Assembly (NCBI RefSeq): GCF_023218175.1
Contig: NZ_JALPTH010000018.1
Coordinates: 62,001 to 126,000 of the forward strand
From: Streptomyces lichenis
Lineage (GTDB): Bacteria; Actinomycetota; Actinomycetes; Streptomycetales; Streptomycetaceae
Reading direction: 5' to 3'
Length of the DNA stretch: 64,000 nt
The notes below the pieces were generated by a model that made no database searches, was not told the origin of the DNA, and was given only the letters and a program-made list of their open reading frames with translations. Both the position numbers and the translations under genes were made by a program. Below, piece after piece: positions 16,739-24,757 of the stretch (position 1 is the stretch's first letter; every line of letters starts with the position of its first letter).

Positions 16739-18850
16739 CTACGGCACGACCTGGTCGGCGGCGTCGGCCTGGGAGGGGGGCAGGGCGGCCGGGGGGCGGA
16801 CCCAGACGCCCTCGCCGCGGGCGTGCAGCCAGGAGGTGCACTCGGCGGGCGGCATCGCGGCGGCGACCAGCCAGCCCTGGACGGCGTCGCAGCCGAGGTC
16901 GCGCAGCCGGCCCCAGGTCTCGTCGTCCTCGACGCCCTCGGCGACCACCAGGAGGCCGAGGGAGTGGGCGAGGTCGACGGTGCAGCGGACGATCTCGGCG
17001 TCCTCGGTGTCCACGGCGAGCCGGGCGACGAAGGAGCGGTCGATCTTCAGCTCACTGACCGGCAGGCGGCGCAGGTGGACCAGGGAGGAGTACCCGGTGC
17101 CGAAGTCGTCCAGGGACATCTTCACGCCGTGCCCGGTGAGCCCGGCGAGGGTGTCGGCGGCGCGCTGCGGGTCCTCCAGGAGGACGTGCTCCGTTATCTC
17201 CAGCTGGAGGGAGCCGGCCGGGACCCCGTGGCGGGCCAGCCGGGCGGCGACGGAGCCGGCGAAGCCGGGGGTGTGGACGTCGCGCGGGGAGACGTTCACC
17301 GCGACCGGGACCTCGATGCCCTGGGCGCGCCAGCGGGCGACCTGGGCGAGGGCGGTGTCCAGGACGTACTCGGTGAGGTGGGGCATCAGCCCGGAGGACT
17401 CGGCGATGGCGATGAACTCGTCCGGAGGGACCCGGCCGCGCTCCGGGTGCACCCAGCGGACCAGGGCCTCCAGGCCGGCGACGGCCCCGTCGAAGCGGAC
17501 CTTGGGCTGGTAGTGCAGCTCCACGTCGCCGGCGTCCAGGGCGCGGCGCAGGTCGCCGAGGAGGCCGAGGCGGTCGGGGGTGTTGGAGTCGCGCTTGGAC
17601 TCGTAGACCTCGACGCCGGTGCGGTCCCGCTTGGCCTGGTACATGGCGACGTCGGCGCGCTGGAGCAGCCCTTCGGCGTCCAGGGCGTGGTCGGGGAAGA
17701 CGGCGACCCCGGCGCTGGCCTCCAGGACGAGGGTGAGGCCGTCGAGGTCGAGCGGGGAGGAGAGGTCGCCGACCAGCTGGCGGGCGATCCGCTGGGCGCT
17801 GGTGGTGGAGTCGGCGACCGGGAGCAGTACGGCGAACTCGTCGCCGCCGAGCCGTGCGGCCTCCGCGCCGCGGGGCAGGGCGTGCTGGAGCCGGTCGGCG
17901 ATCTGGAGCAGCAGCCGGTCGCCGGCGAGGTGGCCGAGGGTGTCGTTGACGGAGCGGAAGCGGTCGAGGTCGATCAGGACCAGGGCGGCCCGCAGTCCCT
18001 CGCCCTCGGCCTCCTCCAGCGCGGACCAGGTGCGCTCCAGCAGCCACTGGCGGTTGGGCAGTCCGGTGAGCGGGTCGCGCAGCTGCTCCTCAGCGCGGGC
18101 GCGGGCGATCCACAGGGTGGAGTCCAGGGCGATGAGCGGGACGGCGAACAGCGGCAGCAGCACCGGCAGGCTGACGGCGACCACGCAGATCAGCGGGGCG
18201 ATGCCGAGCAGGGCGACGGCGACCAGCCCCTGGCGGAGCAGCGCGGTGCGTTCGGCGCTGGGCAGTCCGCCGGCCTGGGGGGCGAGGGTGTACCACAGCA
18301 ACGTCCTGGTCACCACCAGGTAGGCGGTGGCGGCGAGGGCGACCTCGGGGACGGCTTCGATGCCCCATTCGAGGGGCTGCCAGGGCGTCTCGACGGTGGG
18401 GGCGTCGTCGAAGAGGGCGAGCACCAGGGCGGCGGCGCCGATGCCGAGGATGTCGGCGGCGCCGTGCAGCAGGCCCTGCCGCCAGCGGTGGCGGCGGGCG
18501 GTGCCGGTGAGCACGACCACGGCGAGGCTGACCAGTCCGGCGGGCACCCAGCCGTAGAGCAGCAGCACGGCGAGGGTGAGGGCGGCGCCGGAGCCGGTGC
18601 CGCCCCACCAGCGGTCCCGGCCGAGGGCGACCAGATGGCCGACCACGATGCCGGTGAGGACGGCGAGCGACCAGCCGGCCGCACCGCCGGGGAACAGGGC
18701 GTGGCCGGAGCGCAGCGCCCCCGTCAGCCCGGTGAGCAGGGCGACGGCGGCGGCGGCGATCACGACGGACGGGAGCCTGGAGGTGACGCCCGCGACGGCC
18801 GTGCGGACGCGCGGCCGTGAGGCCGGGGCGGCACTCTCGGTGGGTTTCAT
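16739..18850 (-). CDS. rmdB: Membrane GGDEF-EAL c-di-GMP enzyme, RmdB-like
   Basis: 703 residues from ATG 18850. The first 250 residues contain several membrane helices (residues about 25-240). A GGDEF domain follows (DPLTGLPNR at 259, intact GGDEF at 335-339), then an EAL domain (EALVRW at 461, EITEHVLLE, DDFGTGYSSLVHLR) with the phosphodiesterase motifs preserved. It can therefore in principle make or degrade c-di-GMP. The position between gatC and ligA is that of the S. coelicolor phosphodiesterase RmdB (SCO5495) as I remember it, a protein affecting aerial development. The symbol rests on that synteny plus architecture, not on an alignment. Confidence 0.88.
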   Translation of the reverse strand: MKPTESAAPASRPRVRTAVAGVTSRLPSVVIAAAAVALLTGLTGALRSGHALFPGGAAGWSLAVLTGIVVGHLVALGRDRWWGGTGSGAALTLAVLLLYGWVPAGLVSLAVVVLTGTARRHRWRQGLLHGAADILGIGAAALVLALFDDAPTVETPWQPLEWGIEAVPEVALAATAYLVVTRTLLWYTLAPQAGGLPSAERTALLRQGLVAVALLGIAPLICVVAVSLPVLLPLFAVPLIALDSTLWIARARAEEQLRDPLTGLPNRQWLLERTWSALEEAEGEGLRAALVLIDLDRFRSVNDTLGHLAGDRLLLQIADRLQHALPRGAEAARLGGDEFAVLLPVADSTTSAQRIARQLVGDLSSPLDLDGLTLVLEASAGVAVFPDHALDAEGLLQRADVAMYQAKRDRTGVEVYESKRDSNTPDRLGLLGDLRRALDAGDVELHYQPKVRFDGAVAGLEALVRWVHPERGRVPPDEFIAIAESSGLMPHLTEYVLDTALAQVARWRAQGIEVPVAVNVSPRDVHTPGFAGSVAARLARHGVPAGSLQLEITEHVLLEDPQRAADTLAGLTGHGVKMSLDDFGTGYSSLVHLRRLPVSELKIDRSFVARLAVDTEDAEIVRCTVDLAHSLGLLVVAEGVEDDETWGRLRDLGCDAVQGWLVAAAMPPAECTSWLHARGEGVWVRPPAALPPSQADAADQVVP

Positions 18851-19087
18851 TCGGTCCCTCTCACAGCCGGCGGTGGTGCCGATGCCACGCGGTGGCCCGT
18901 CGCCGTGCCACCGCGGTGGTGGCCCTTCCCCGCTCCTTCGCGAGGGGAAGCGCTCCCCCGACGGCCGTGCATGACGGACGCACACCTCAACAGTAGGCGT
19001 CGGGAGGCTTCCACGGGCAGCGCACTACTGGTCTTGCCCGAATGCGACCCAGCCACCCTTATCCGTCTGGTATGCGCTGAACGGGTG

Positions 19088-19110
19088 AGCCCGAGTGGGC
19101 TTATTCGGGC
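19088..19110 (-). terminator. Hairpin overlapping the ligA stop codon
   Basis: AGCCC (19088-19092) pairs with GGGCT (19097-19101) around GAGT. A competing stem GCCCGA/TCGGGC (19089-19094 with 19105-19110) encloses the TAA stop itself. Either could end the ligA transcript or protect its 3' end. Confidence 0.4.
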
Positions 19111-21293
19111 TGCTGTTCGGCCGAAACAGCTACCTCGCGGGCGGCGTCGGGCCCCTGTTCGAGCAGGACGCCGAAGCCGGCCTCGTCCAGCACCGGGACC
19201 TTGAGCTGAACGGCCTTGTCGTACTTGGAGCCGGGGTTGTCCCCCACCACCACGAAGGAGGTCTTCTTGGAAACGGAACCGGTGACCTTCGCCCCGCGGC
19301 TCTGCAACGCCTCTTTCGCGCCATCCCTGGTGTAGTCGTCCAGGGTGCCGGTGACGACCACCGCCAGCCCCTCCAGCGGGCGCGGCCCCTCGTCCTCGCC
19401 GGTGGACTCCTCCTCCCAGCGGACCCCGGCCGCCTTCCACTTGCGCAGGATCTCGCGGTGCCACTCCTCCTCGTACCACTGCCGGATGGCGGCGGCGATG
19501 GTCGGCCCGACGCCCTCGGTGGCGGCCAGCTCCTCCTCACCGGCCTCGAAGATCCGGTCGATCGAGCGGAACTCGCGGGTCAGCGCCTGGGCGGCGACCG
19601 GGCCGACATGACGGATCGACAGTCCGTTGACGATCCGGGCCAGCGGCCGGTCCTTGGCGGCGGCGATGTTGTCCAGCATGGCGCGGGCGTTCTTCTTCAG
19701 CTCGCCCTTCTGGTTGGCGAAGACCCGGGCGATCTTCTCCTCGCCGGTCTTCGGGTCCCGCTTGGGCAGTCCGCTGTCCGGGTCCAGGACGTACGCCCGG
19801 ATGTCCAGCAGCTGCTCCTCTCGCAGGTCGAACAGGTCGCCCTCGTCGGTGAGCGGCGGTTCGGCGGGCTCCAGCGGGCCGGTGAGGGCGGCGGCGGCCA
19901 CCATGCCGAAGTGCTCGATGTCCAGGCTGGAGCGGCCGCCGAGGTAGAACAGCCGCTCGCGCAGCTGGGCCGGGCAGGTGCGGCCGTTGGGGCAGCGCAG
20001 ATCGATGTCGCCCTCCTTCATGGCCCGCAGCGGCGTACCGCATTCGGGGCACTCGGAGGGCATGGTGAACTCGCGCTCGCTGCCGTCCCGCAGGTCCACC
20101 ACCGGGCCGAGGATCTCCGGGATGACGTCCCCGGCCTTGCGCAGCACCACGGTGTCGCCGATCAGCACGCCCTTGGCCTTGACGACCTCCTGGTTGTGCA
20201 GGGTGGCGAACTCCACCTCCGAGCCGGCCACGGTGACCGGTTCCACCTGCGCGAACGGGGTGACCCGGCCCGTACGCCCCACGCCCACCTTGATGTCGAT
20301 CAGCTTGGAGTTGACCTCCTCCGGCGCGTACTTCCAGGCGATCGCCCAGCGCGGGGCGCGCGAGGTGGAGCCCAGCCGCCCCTGCAGCCGGATCTCGTCC
20401 AGCTTGACGACCACCCCGTCGATCTCGTGCTCCACCGAGTGCCGGTGCTCGCCGAAGTAGGCGATGAACGCCTCGATCCCGGCGAGGTCCTCCACCACCT
20501 TGTTGTGCAGGGCGGTGGGCAGCCCCCACTCCTTGAGCAGCCCGTACGCCTCGCTCAGCCGGTCGAAGCGCAGCCCCTGCTGGGCGCCGATGCCGTGCAC
20601 CACCATGTGCAGCGGTCTGGTGGCGGTGACCTTGGGGTCCTTCTGGCGCAGCGAACCGGCGGCGGCGTTGCGCGGGTTGGCGAAGGGCTTGTCGCCGGCC
20701 TCCACCAGCCGGGCGTTCAGCTCCTCGAACTTCTCCATCGGGAAGAAGACCTCGCCCCGGATCTCCACCAGCTCGGGGATGTTCTCCCCGCGCAGCCGCT
20801 CCGGGATGTCCGCGATGGTGCGGACGTTGGGTGTGATGTCCTCACCCGTACGCCCGTCCCCGCGGGTGGCGGCCCGCACCAGCCGCCCCTTCTCGTAGGT
20901 GAGGTTGACCGCCAGCCCGTCCACCTTCAGCTCACAGAGGAAGTGGTGCGCCGAGGCGCCCACCTCCCTCTCCACCCGCTCGGCCCAGGCCGCCAGCTCC
21001 TCCCCGTCGAAGGCGTTGTCCAGCGAGAGCATGCGCTCGCGGTGCTCGACGGCGGTGAAGTCGGTCTCGTACTGCCCGGCGACCTTCTGGGTCGGCGAGT
21101 CCGGCGTACGCAGCTCCGGATACTCCTCCTCCAGCGCCTCCAGCTCGCGCAGCAGCCGGTCGAACTCGGCGTCGCTGACGACCGGGGCGTCCTTCACGTA
21201 GTACCGGAAGCGGTGCTCCTCGATCTGCTCGGCCAGCCGGGTGTGCTGCTCCCGTGCCTCGGCCGGCACCACGTCCTGCTGTTCGACAGCCAC
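19101..21293 (-). CDS. ligA: NAD-dependent DNA ligase
   Basis: 730 residues from GTG 21293, chosen over ATG 21341 because GGGAGG lies 7 nt upstream. Domains in order: the NAD-binding Ia domain (HRFRYYVKDAPVVSD), adenylation domain with the KxDG lysine (CELKVDG, Lys123), OB fold, a four-cysteine zinc finger (CPECGTP ... RCPNGRTCPAQ), helix-hairpin-helix repeats and a C-terminal BRCT domain (LEGLAVVVTGTLDDYTRDGA). It seals nicks in DNA replication and repair. Length fits Streptomyces LigA. Confidence 0.98.
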   Translation of the reverse strand: MAVEQQDVVPAEAREQHTRLAEQIEEHRFRYYVKDAPVVSDAEFDRLLRELEALEEEYPELRTPDSPTQKVAGQYETDFTAVEHRERMLSLDNAFDGEELAAWAERVEREVGASAHHFLCELKVDGLAVNLTYEKGRLVRAATRGDGRTGEDITPNVRTIADIPERLRGENIPELVEIRGEVFFPMEKFEELNARLVEAGDKPFANPRNAAAGSLRQKDPKVTATRPLHMVVHGIGAQQGLRFDRLSEAYGLLKEWGLPTALHNKVVEDLAGIEAFIAYFGEHRHSVEHEIDGVVVKLDEIRLQGRLGSTSRAPRWAIAWKYAPEEVNSKLIDIKVGVGRTGRVTPFAQVEPVTVAGSEVEFATLHNQEVVKAKGVLIGDTVVLRKAGDVIPEILGPVVDLRDGSEREFTMPSECPECGTPLRAMKEGDIDLRCPNGRTCPAQLRERLFYLGGRSSLDIEHFGMVAAAALTGPLEPAEPPLTDEGDLFDLREEQLLDIRAYVLDPDSGLPKRDPKTGEEKIARVFANQKGELKKNARAMLDNIAAAKDRPLARIVNGLSIRHVGPVAAQALTREFRSIDRIFEAGEEELAATEGVGPTIAAAIRQWYEEEWHREILRKWKAAGVRWEEESTGEDEGPRPLEGLAVVVTGTLDDYTRDGAKEALQSRGAKVTGSVSKKTSFVVVGDNPGSKYDKAVQLKVPVLDEAGFGVLLEQGPDAAREVAVSAEQQPE

Positions 21294-21345
21294 CGTCGTT
21301 CCTCCCGTTGCCAACGTCTCGCCGACGTCCTGCTCAGTCACTCGG

Positions 21346-22383
21346 TCACTCAGGGTTGTCCGCGAGTGAGCGTGCCGCCTTGGCGCAGTGGGCGAGCGCC
21401 GCCCGGGCGTACGCGGGCGAGGCGCCCGCCAGCCCGCACGTCGGGGTGATCACCACGGAGTCCGCGAGGATCCCCGGAGACAGGCCCAGCCTGCGCCACA
21501 GCGTTCTGACACCCATGACGCTACCGCCCGGGTCTGACAACGGGCCGTCGACCGACCCCACCACACCGGCGAGCAGTTTGGTCCCGCCCTCGACCGCCTC
21601 CCCGATCGCCTCCTCGTCACGCTCGGTGAGCAGACCGAAATCGAACGACACCCCGGCGACCCCGGCCCGCCGCAGCAGGGCGAACGGCACGTCCGGTGCG
21701 CAGGAGTGGACGATGACCGGCCCATGCCCCTCGTTCACACCGACGAGGTCCCTCAGACCGCTCTCCACCACCTGCCGGTCCACCGCGCGGTGGGTGCGGT
21801 AGCCGCTGGCGGTACGGACCCGGCCGCGCAGTACGGCGGTCAGCGAGGGCTCGTCCAGCTGGAGCACCACCCGCGCCCCCGGCACCCGCCGGCGTACCTC
21901 CGCCAGATGCCCGCGCAGCCCCTCGGCCAGCGAGGCCGCGAGGTCCCGGCAGGCGCCGGCGTCCCCCAGCACCGCCTCCCCGTTCCTCCGCTCCAGCGCG
22001 GCGGCGAGCGTCCACGGACCGACCGCCTGCACCTTCAGCGGGCCCCGGTACCCCTGGGTGAACTCCTCCAAGGCGTCCAGGTCCTCACCCAGCCAGGACC
22101 GCGCCCGCCGGGTGTCCCGCCCCGGCCGGTCGCTGATCCGCCAGCCGCTCGGCTCCACATGCGCGTACATCTCCACGAGCAGCCCGAGGCTGCGCCCGAT
22201 CATGTCGGCCCCCGGCCCCCGCGCGGGCAGCTCGGCCAGGAACGGGAAGTCCTCGAAGGACCCGGTGACGGTCTTGGCCGCCTCCCGCGCGTCACCGCCG
22301 GGCATCGACCCGACACCGGTCGCGGGCCCCCAGGGGAAGGTGTTCGGCTCGGTCTTCTCGGTGGTTTCGGTCGTCTCGCTCAC
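21346..22383 (-). CDS. Core-MetE protein: cobalamin-independent methionine synthase catalytic domain only
   Basis: 345 residues from GTG 22383. It matches only the C-terminal barrel of MetE. The zinc ligands appear kept: His226 and Cys228 in VIVHSCAP and Cys316 in ITPTCGLA, together with LQLDEPSL and VSFDFGLL. The N-terminal half of full MetE, which helps bind polyglutamyl-folate, is absent, so the methyl donor may differ from methyl-tetrahydrofolate. Neighbouring ligA is a conserved actinobacterial association. It probably has methyltransferase activity using zinc-activated thiol; the substrate is uncertain. Confidence 0.82.
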   Translation of the reverse strand: MSETTETTEKTEPNTFPWGPATGVGSMPGGDAREAAKTVTGSFEDFPFLAELPARGPGADMIGRSLGLLVEMYAHVEPSGWRISDRPGRDTRRARSWLGEDLDALEEFTQGYRGPLKVQAVGPWTLAAALERRNGEAVLGDAGACRDLAASLAEGLRGHLAEVRRRVPGARVVLQLDEPSLTAVLRGRVRTASGYRTHRAVDRQVVESGLRDLVGVNEGHGPVIVHSCAPDVPFALLRRAGVAGVSFDFGLLTERDEEAIGEAVEGGTKLLAGVVGSVDGPLSDPGGSVMGVRTLWRRLGLSPGILADSVVITPTCGLAGASPAYARAALAHCAKAARSLADNPE

Positions 22384-22497
22384 CGGGGAAGCGTACGGGG
22401 CGGGGTGGCCGGGGCGGCCACGGAGACGGGGTGGTGGGGCCGGGCCGACCGGCGGCTTTGCCTGCCGGGCCGCCCCTCCCCTGTCCGGCTGTCCGGG

Positions 22498-23187
22498 TCA
22501 GCGTCCTGGTCGGACCGTCAGGTCGTTGATCTCCGCGTCCCTCGGCAGGTCGATCGCGGTGAGGATCGCGGTCGCCACCGACTCCGGGTCGATCCAGCGC
22601 GAGGAGTCGTACTCCTTGCCCTCCTGCTGGTGCACCTTCGCCTGCATCGGGCTCGCGGTCCGCCCCGGGTACACCGAGGTGACCCGCACCCCGTTGCCGT
22701 GCTCCTCGTGGCGCAGCGCGTCGGCCAGTGCCTTCAGGCCGTGCTTGGAGGCGGCGTACGCGGACCAGCCGGCGTGCGCGTTCAGCCCGGCGCCCGAGTT
22801 GACGAAGAGGACGTGGCCCTGGGAGATCCGCAGCTGCGGCAGAAGCAACCGGGTCAGCTCGGCGGGCGCCACCAGGTTGACCTCCAGCTGGCTCCGCCAC
22901 GCCTTGGTGGTCAGCTCGCCGACCTCGCCCAGGTCCACGACGCCCGCGATGTGCAGCAGCGAGTCGACCCGGTCCGGCAGCTCCTGGTGCGAGAACGCCC
23001 AGGACAGCCGGTCCGGGTTGGCGAGGTCCCCGACGAGGGTGCGGGCGCCCGGGTACCGCTCGGCGAACTCCTTGGCGCGTCCGGCGTCACGCGCCAGCAG
23101 TACGAGGTCGTCGCCCCGCTCGTGGAGCCTGCGCGCGACGGCCGCGCCGATGCCGGAACCGGCGCCTGTGATCATGTGTGTGGCCAT
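22498..23187 (-). CDS. Short-chain dehydrogenase/reductase
   Basis: 229 residues from ATG 23187; ATG 23196 is an equal alternative. It is a classical SDR: the cofactor loop ITGAGSGIGAAVARRL, LHIAGVVDLG in place of NNAG, the catalytic Ser in VNSGAG and the YAASK motif in WSAYAASKHGLKALADAL. NADP(H) is favoured by the Arg-rich segment after strand 2. The substrate is unknown. Between the core-MetE and LOG genes, all on the minus strand, it may belong to a loose operon. Confidence 0.9.
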   Translation of the reverse strand: MATHMITGAGSGIGAAVARRLHERGDDLVLLARDAGRAKEFAERYPGARTLVGDLANPDRLSWAFSHQELPDRVDSLLHIAGVVDLGEVGELTTKAWRSQLEVNLVAPAELTRLLLPQLRISQGHVLFVNSGAGLNAHAGWSAYAASKHGLKALADALRHEEHGNGVRVTSVYPGRTASPMQAKVHQQEGKEYDSSRWIDPESVATAILTAIDLPRDAEINDLTVRPGR

Positions 23188-23216
23188 GGGTGCCATGCTC
23201 GCACCCGGGCCGGGCC

Positions 23217-23756
23217 TCACCGCAGACCGGCCGCCTCCTCCAGGTAGGCCAGGGCCGAGAGCCCGTCCTCGGCGAAGAACACCAGCTCGGTCAGGGGCAG
23301 CGGGAGAAAGCCCTCCTCGTCCATCCGCCGCAGCTGCTCCTTCAGGCCGTCGTAGAACCCGGCCGCGTTCAGCAGGACCACCGGCTTGGTGTGGTGCCCG
23401 TGCTTCTTCAGCTCCAGGATGTCGGTGGCCTCGTCCAGCGTGCCCATCCCGCCGACCATGACCACGATGGCGTCCGCCTTCTCCAGCAGCAGCGCCTTGC
23501 GCTCGGACAGGTCCTTGGCCACGACCATGGTGTCCAGGCCGGGGCGGGCCTTGTGCGACAGGAACTCCACGGAGACGCCGACCAACTGCCCGCCGGCCTC
23601 TTCCACCCCGTCCGCGACGACCTTCATCAGACCGGCGTCGGAGCCGCCCCACACCAGGGTGTGCCCGCCCCTGCCGAGCAGCTCGGCGAACTCGCGGGCG
23701 GGCCGGGTGTAGCGCTCGTCCAGGTCGGCGGCGGAGAGGAAGACGCAGATGTTCAT
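23217..23756 (-). CDS. LOG-family (TIGR00730-type) nucleotide-binding protein
   Basis: 179 residues from ATG 23756 (MNICVFLSAADLDERYTRPA). It has the Rossmann-like fold of LOG phosphoribohydrolases, with LVWGGSDAGLMKVVADG and LSERKALLLEKADAIVVM. The family's PGGxGTxxE motif appears as VGGMGTLDEAT, with Val in place of Pro while Gly-Gly, Gly-Thr and Glu are kept. LOG enzymes cleave the N-glycosidic bond of AMP-type nucleotides, releasing cytokinin bases in some organisms. The natural substrate here is unknown. It sits head-to-head with the DUF427 gene. Confidence 0.87.
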   Translation of the reverse strand: MNICVFLSAADLDERYTRPAREFAELLGRGGHTLVWGGSDAGLMKVVADGVEEAGGQLVGVSVEFLSHKARPGLDTMVVAKDLSERKALLLEKADAIVVMVGGMGTLDEATDILELKKHGHHTKPVVLLNAAGFYDGLKEQLRRMDEEGFLPLPLTELVFFAEDGLSALAYLEEAAGLR

Positions 23757-23844
23757 GGCGCCACGGTACGGGAGGTAGGGCCACCCGTACGGGTGAGGGA
23801 CGGGGTCCGGGGAACGAGCCGCCGGGGCTCGGCGTTGCCCTGGT

Positions 23845-24171
23845 ATGACCTCAGGACACCGCATCACCGTCGAACAGGGCACCGAGCATGTGAGGGCCGT
23901 CCACGAGGGCCGGGTGGTGGCGGAGAGCCGCCGCCCCCTGGTGCTGCGCGAGACCGGCTGCCCGCCGCGCTACTACCTGCCTCCCGAGGACGTCCGCACC
24001 GACCTGCTGACCCCCTCCGACACCCGCACCCACTGCCCCTTCAAGGGCGACGCCTCCTACTGGTCCCTTCCCGGCGCCGACGACACGGTCTGGGCCTACC
24101 CGGACCCCAAGCCGGAGGTCGCCGGCATCAAGGACCACCTGTGCTTCTACGAGACGGAGGTGGTGGGGTAG
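23845..24171 (+). CDS. DUF427-domain protein
   Basis: 108 residues from ATG 23845. The single DUF427 domain covers nearly the whole protein (VRAVHEGRVVAESRRPLVLR, PPRYYLPPEDV, HCPFKGDASYWSL, WAYPDP, LCFYE). The fold is a compact beta-tent; the conserved Cys-Pro-x-Lys-Gly segment suggests a ligand pocket, but no reaction is established. Its last 44 bases overlap, tail to tail, the 3' end of the lipoprotein gene on the other strand. Confidence 0.9.
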   Translation: MTSGHRITVEQGTEHVRAVHEGRVVAESRRPLVLRETGCPPRYYLPPEDVRTDLLTPSDTRTHCPFKGDASYWSLPGADDTVWAYPDPKPEVAGIKDHLCFYETEVVG

Positions 24172-24757
24172 GGGACGGGCTGGGGCTCGATAAGGGGGTC
24201 CCGGCGGACCAGAAGGCCGAGTGGACGTTGGGGGTGGGGATCTCGCCCGGCGGATAGGCTGGGCCGTTGGGTGGGGTGCGGGGGGCGTCTACGGGGGACT
24301 TGGCCACGCAGGGCGTGGCGACTTCGAACGATGCCTGTCCGGCGTAGCCGACGTTGAGGGCGAGCTGGAAGCCGTCGGGGGACCTGGCGAAGATGGCGGG
24401 CATGTCGCGGGACTTGTTCACGGAGGTGATCTCGTAGCCGCTCTTGGTCCAGTGGCGCTGGACTACTCCTAGGAAGCTGCCGAGGCGCTGCGGCGAGATC
24501 ACCGTCATGATCTTGCGGCGCCTCTTCACCACGCAACTACTAGTGGTGGTGATGTGGTGAGACCACGCTACTTCGGGAATGATCGCAGCGAAGGTGGCGT
24601 CCAACATCTGGTCGGCACGCCGAGCCGCATGTCGCATATCCACGTCGCTTCCCGCCCTTCCCACGTCCACAGCTTGCCCATCCAGGCCGCACCCGACGAG
24701 CGCCATTCCCATGACGGCACAAGCAGCCGATGCCTTAGCCACACGAGCGAGTGCCAT
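24128..24757 (-). CDS. Putative lipoprotein, third gene of a hydrolase cassette
   Basis: 209 residues from ATG 24757; this ATG overlaps the TGA of the hydrolase gene (TGATG), with GAAGG upstream. A lipoprotein signal ends at Cys23 (MALVGC). The body resembles small Streptomyces lipoproteins found beside DUF1023 hydrolases (RRRKIMTVISPQRLGSFLGV, GYEITSVNKSRDMPAIFARS) and ends in a Pro/Ser-rich tail. Codon 189 is TTA (24191-24193), so translation would need the bldA leucyl-tRNA. Base composition is visibly less GC-rich than the surroundings. Function unknown; probably an envelope partner of the hydrolase. Confidence 0.8.
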   Translation of the reverse strand: MALARVAKASAACAVMGMALVGCGLDGQAVDVGRAGSDVDMRHAARRADQMLDATFAAIIPEVAWSHHITTTSSCVVKRRRKIMTVISPQRLGSFLGVVQRHWTKSGYEITSVNKSRDMPAIFARSPDGFQLALNVGYAGQASFEVATPCVAKSPVDAPRTPPNGPAYPPGEIPTPNVHSAFWSAGTPLSSPSPSPTPPPPSRRSTGGP

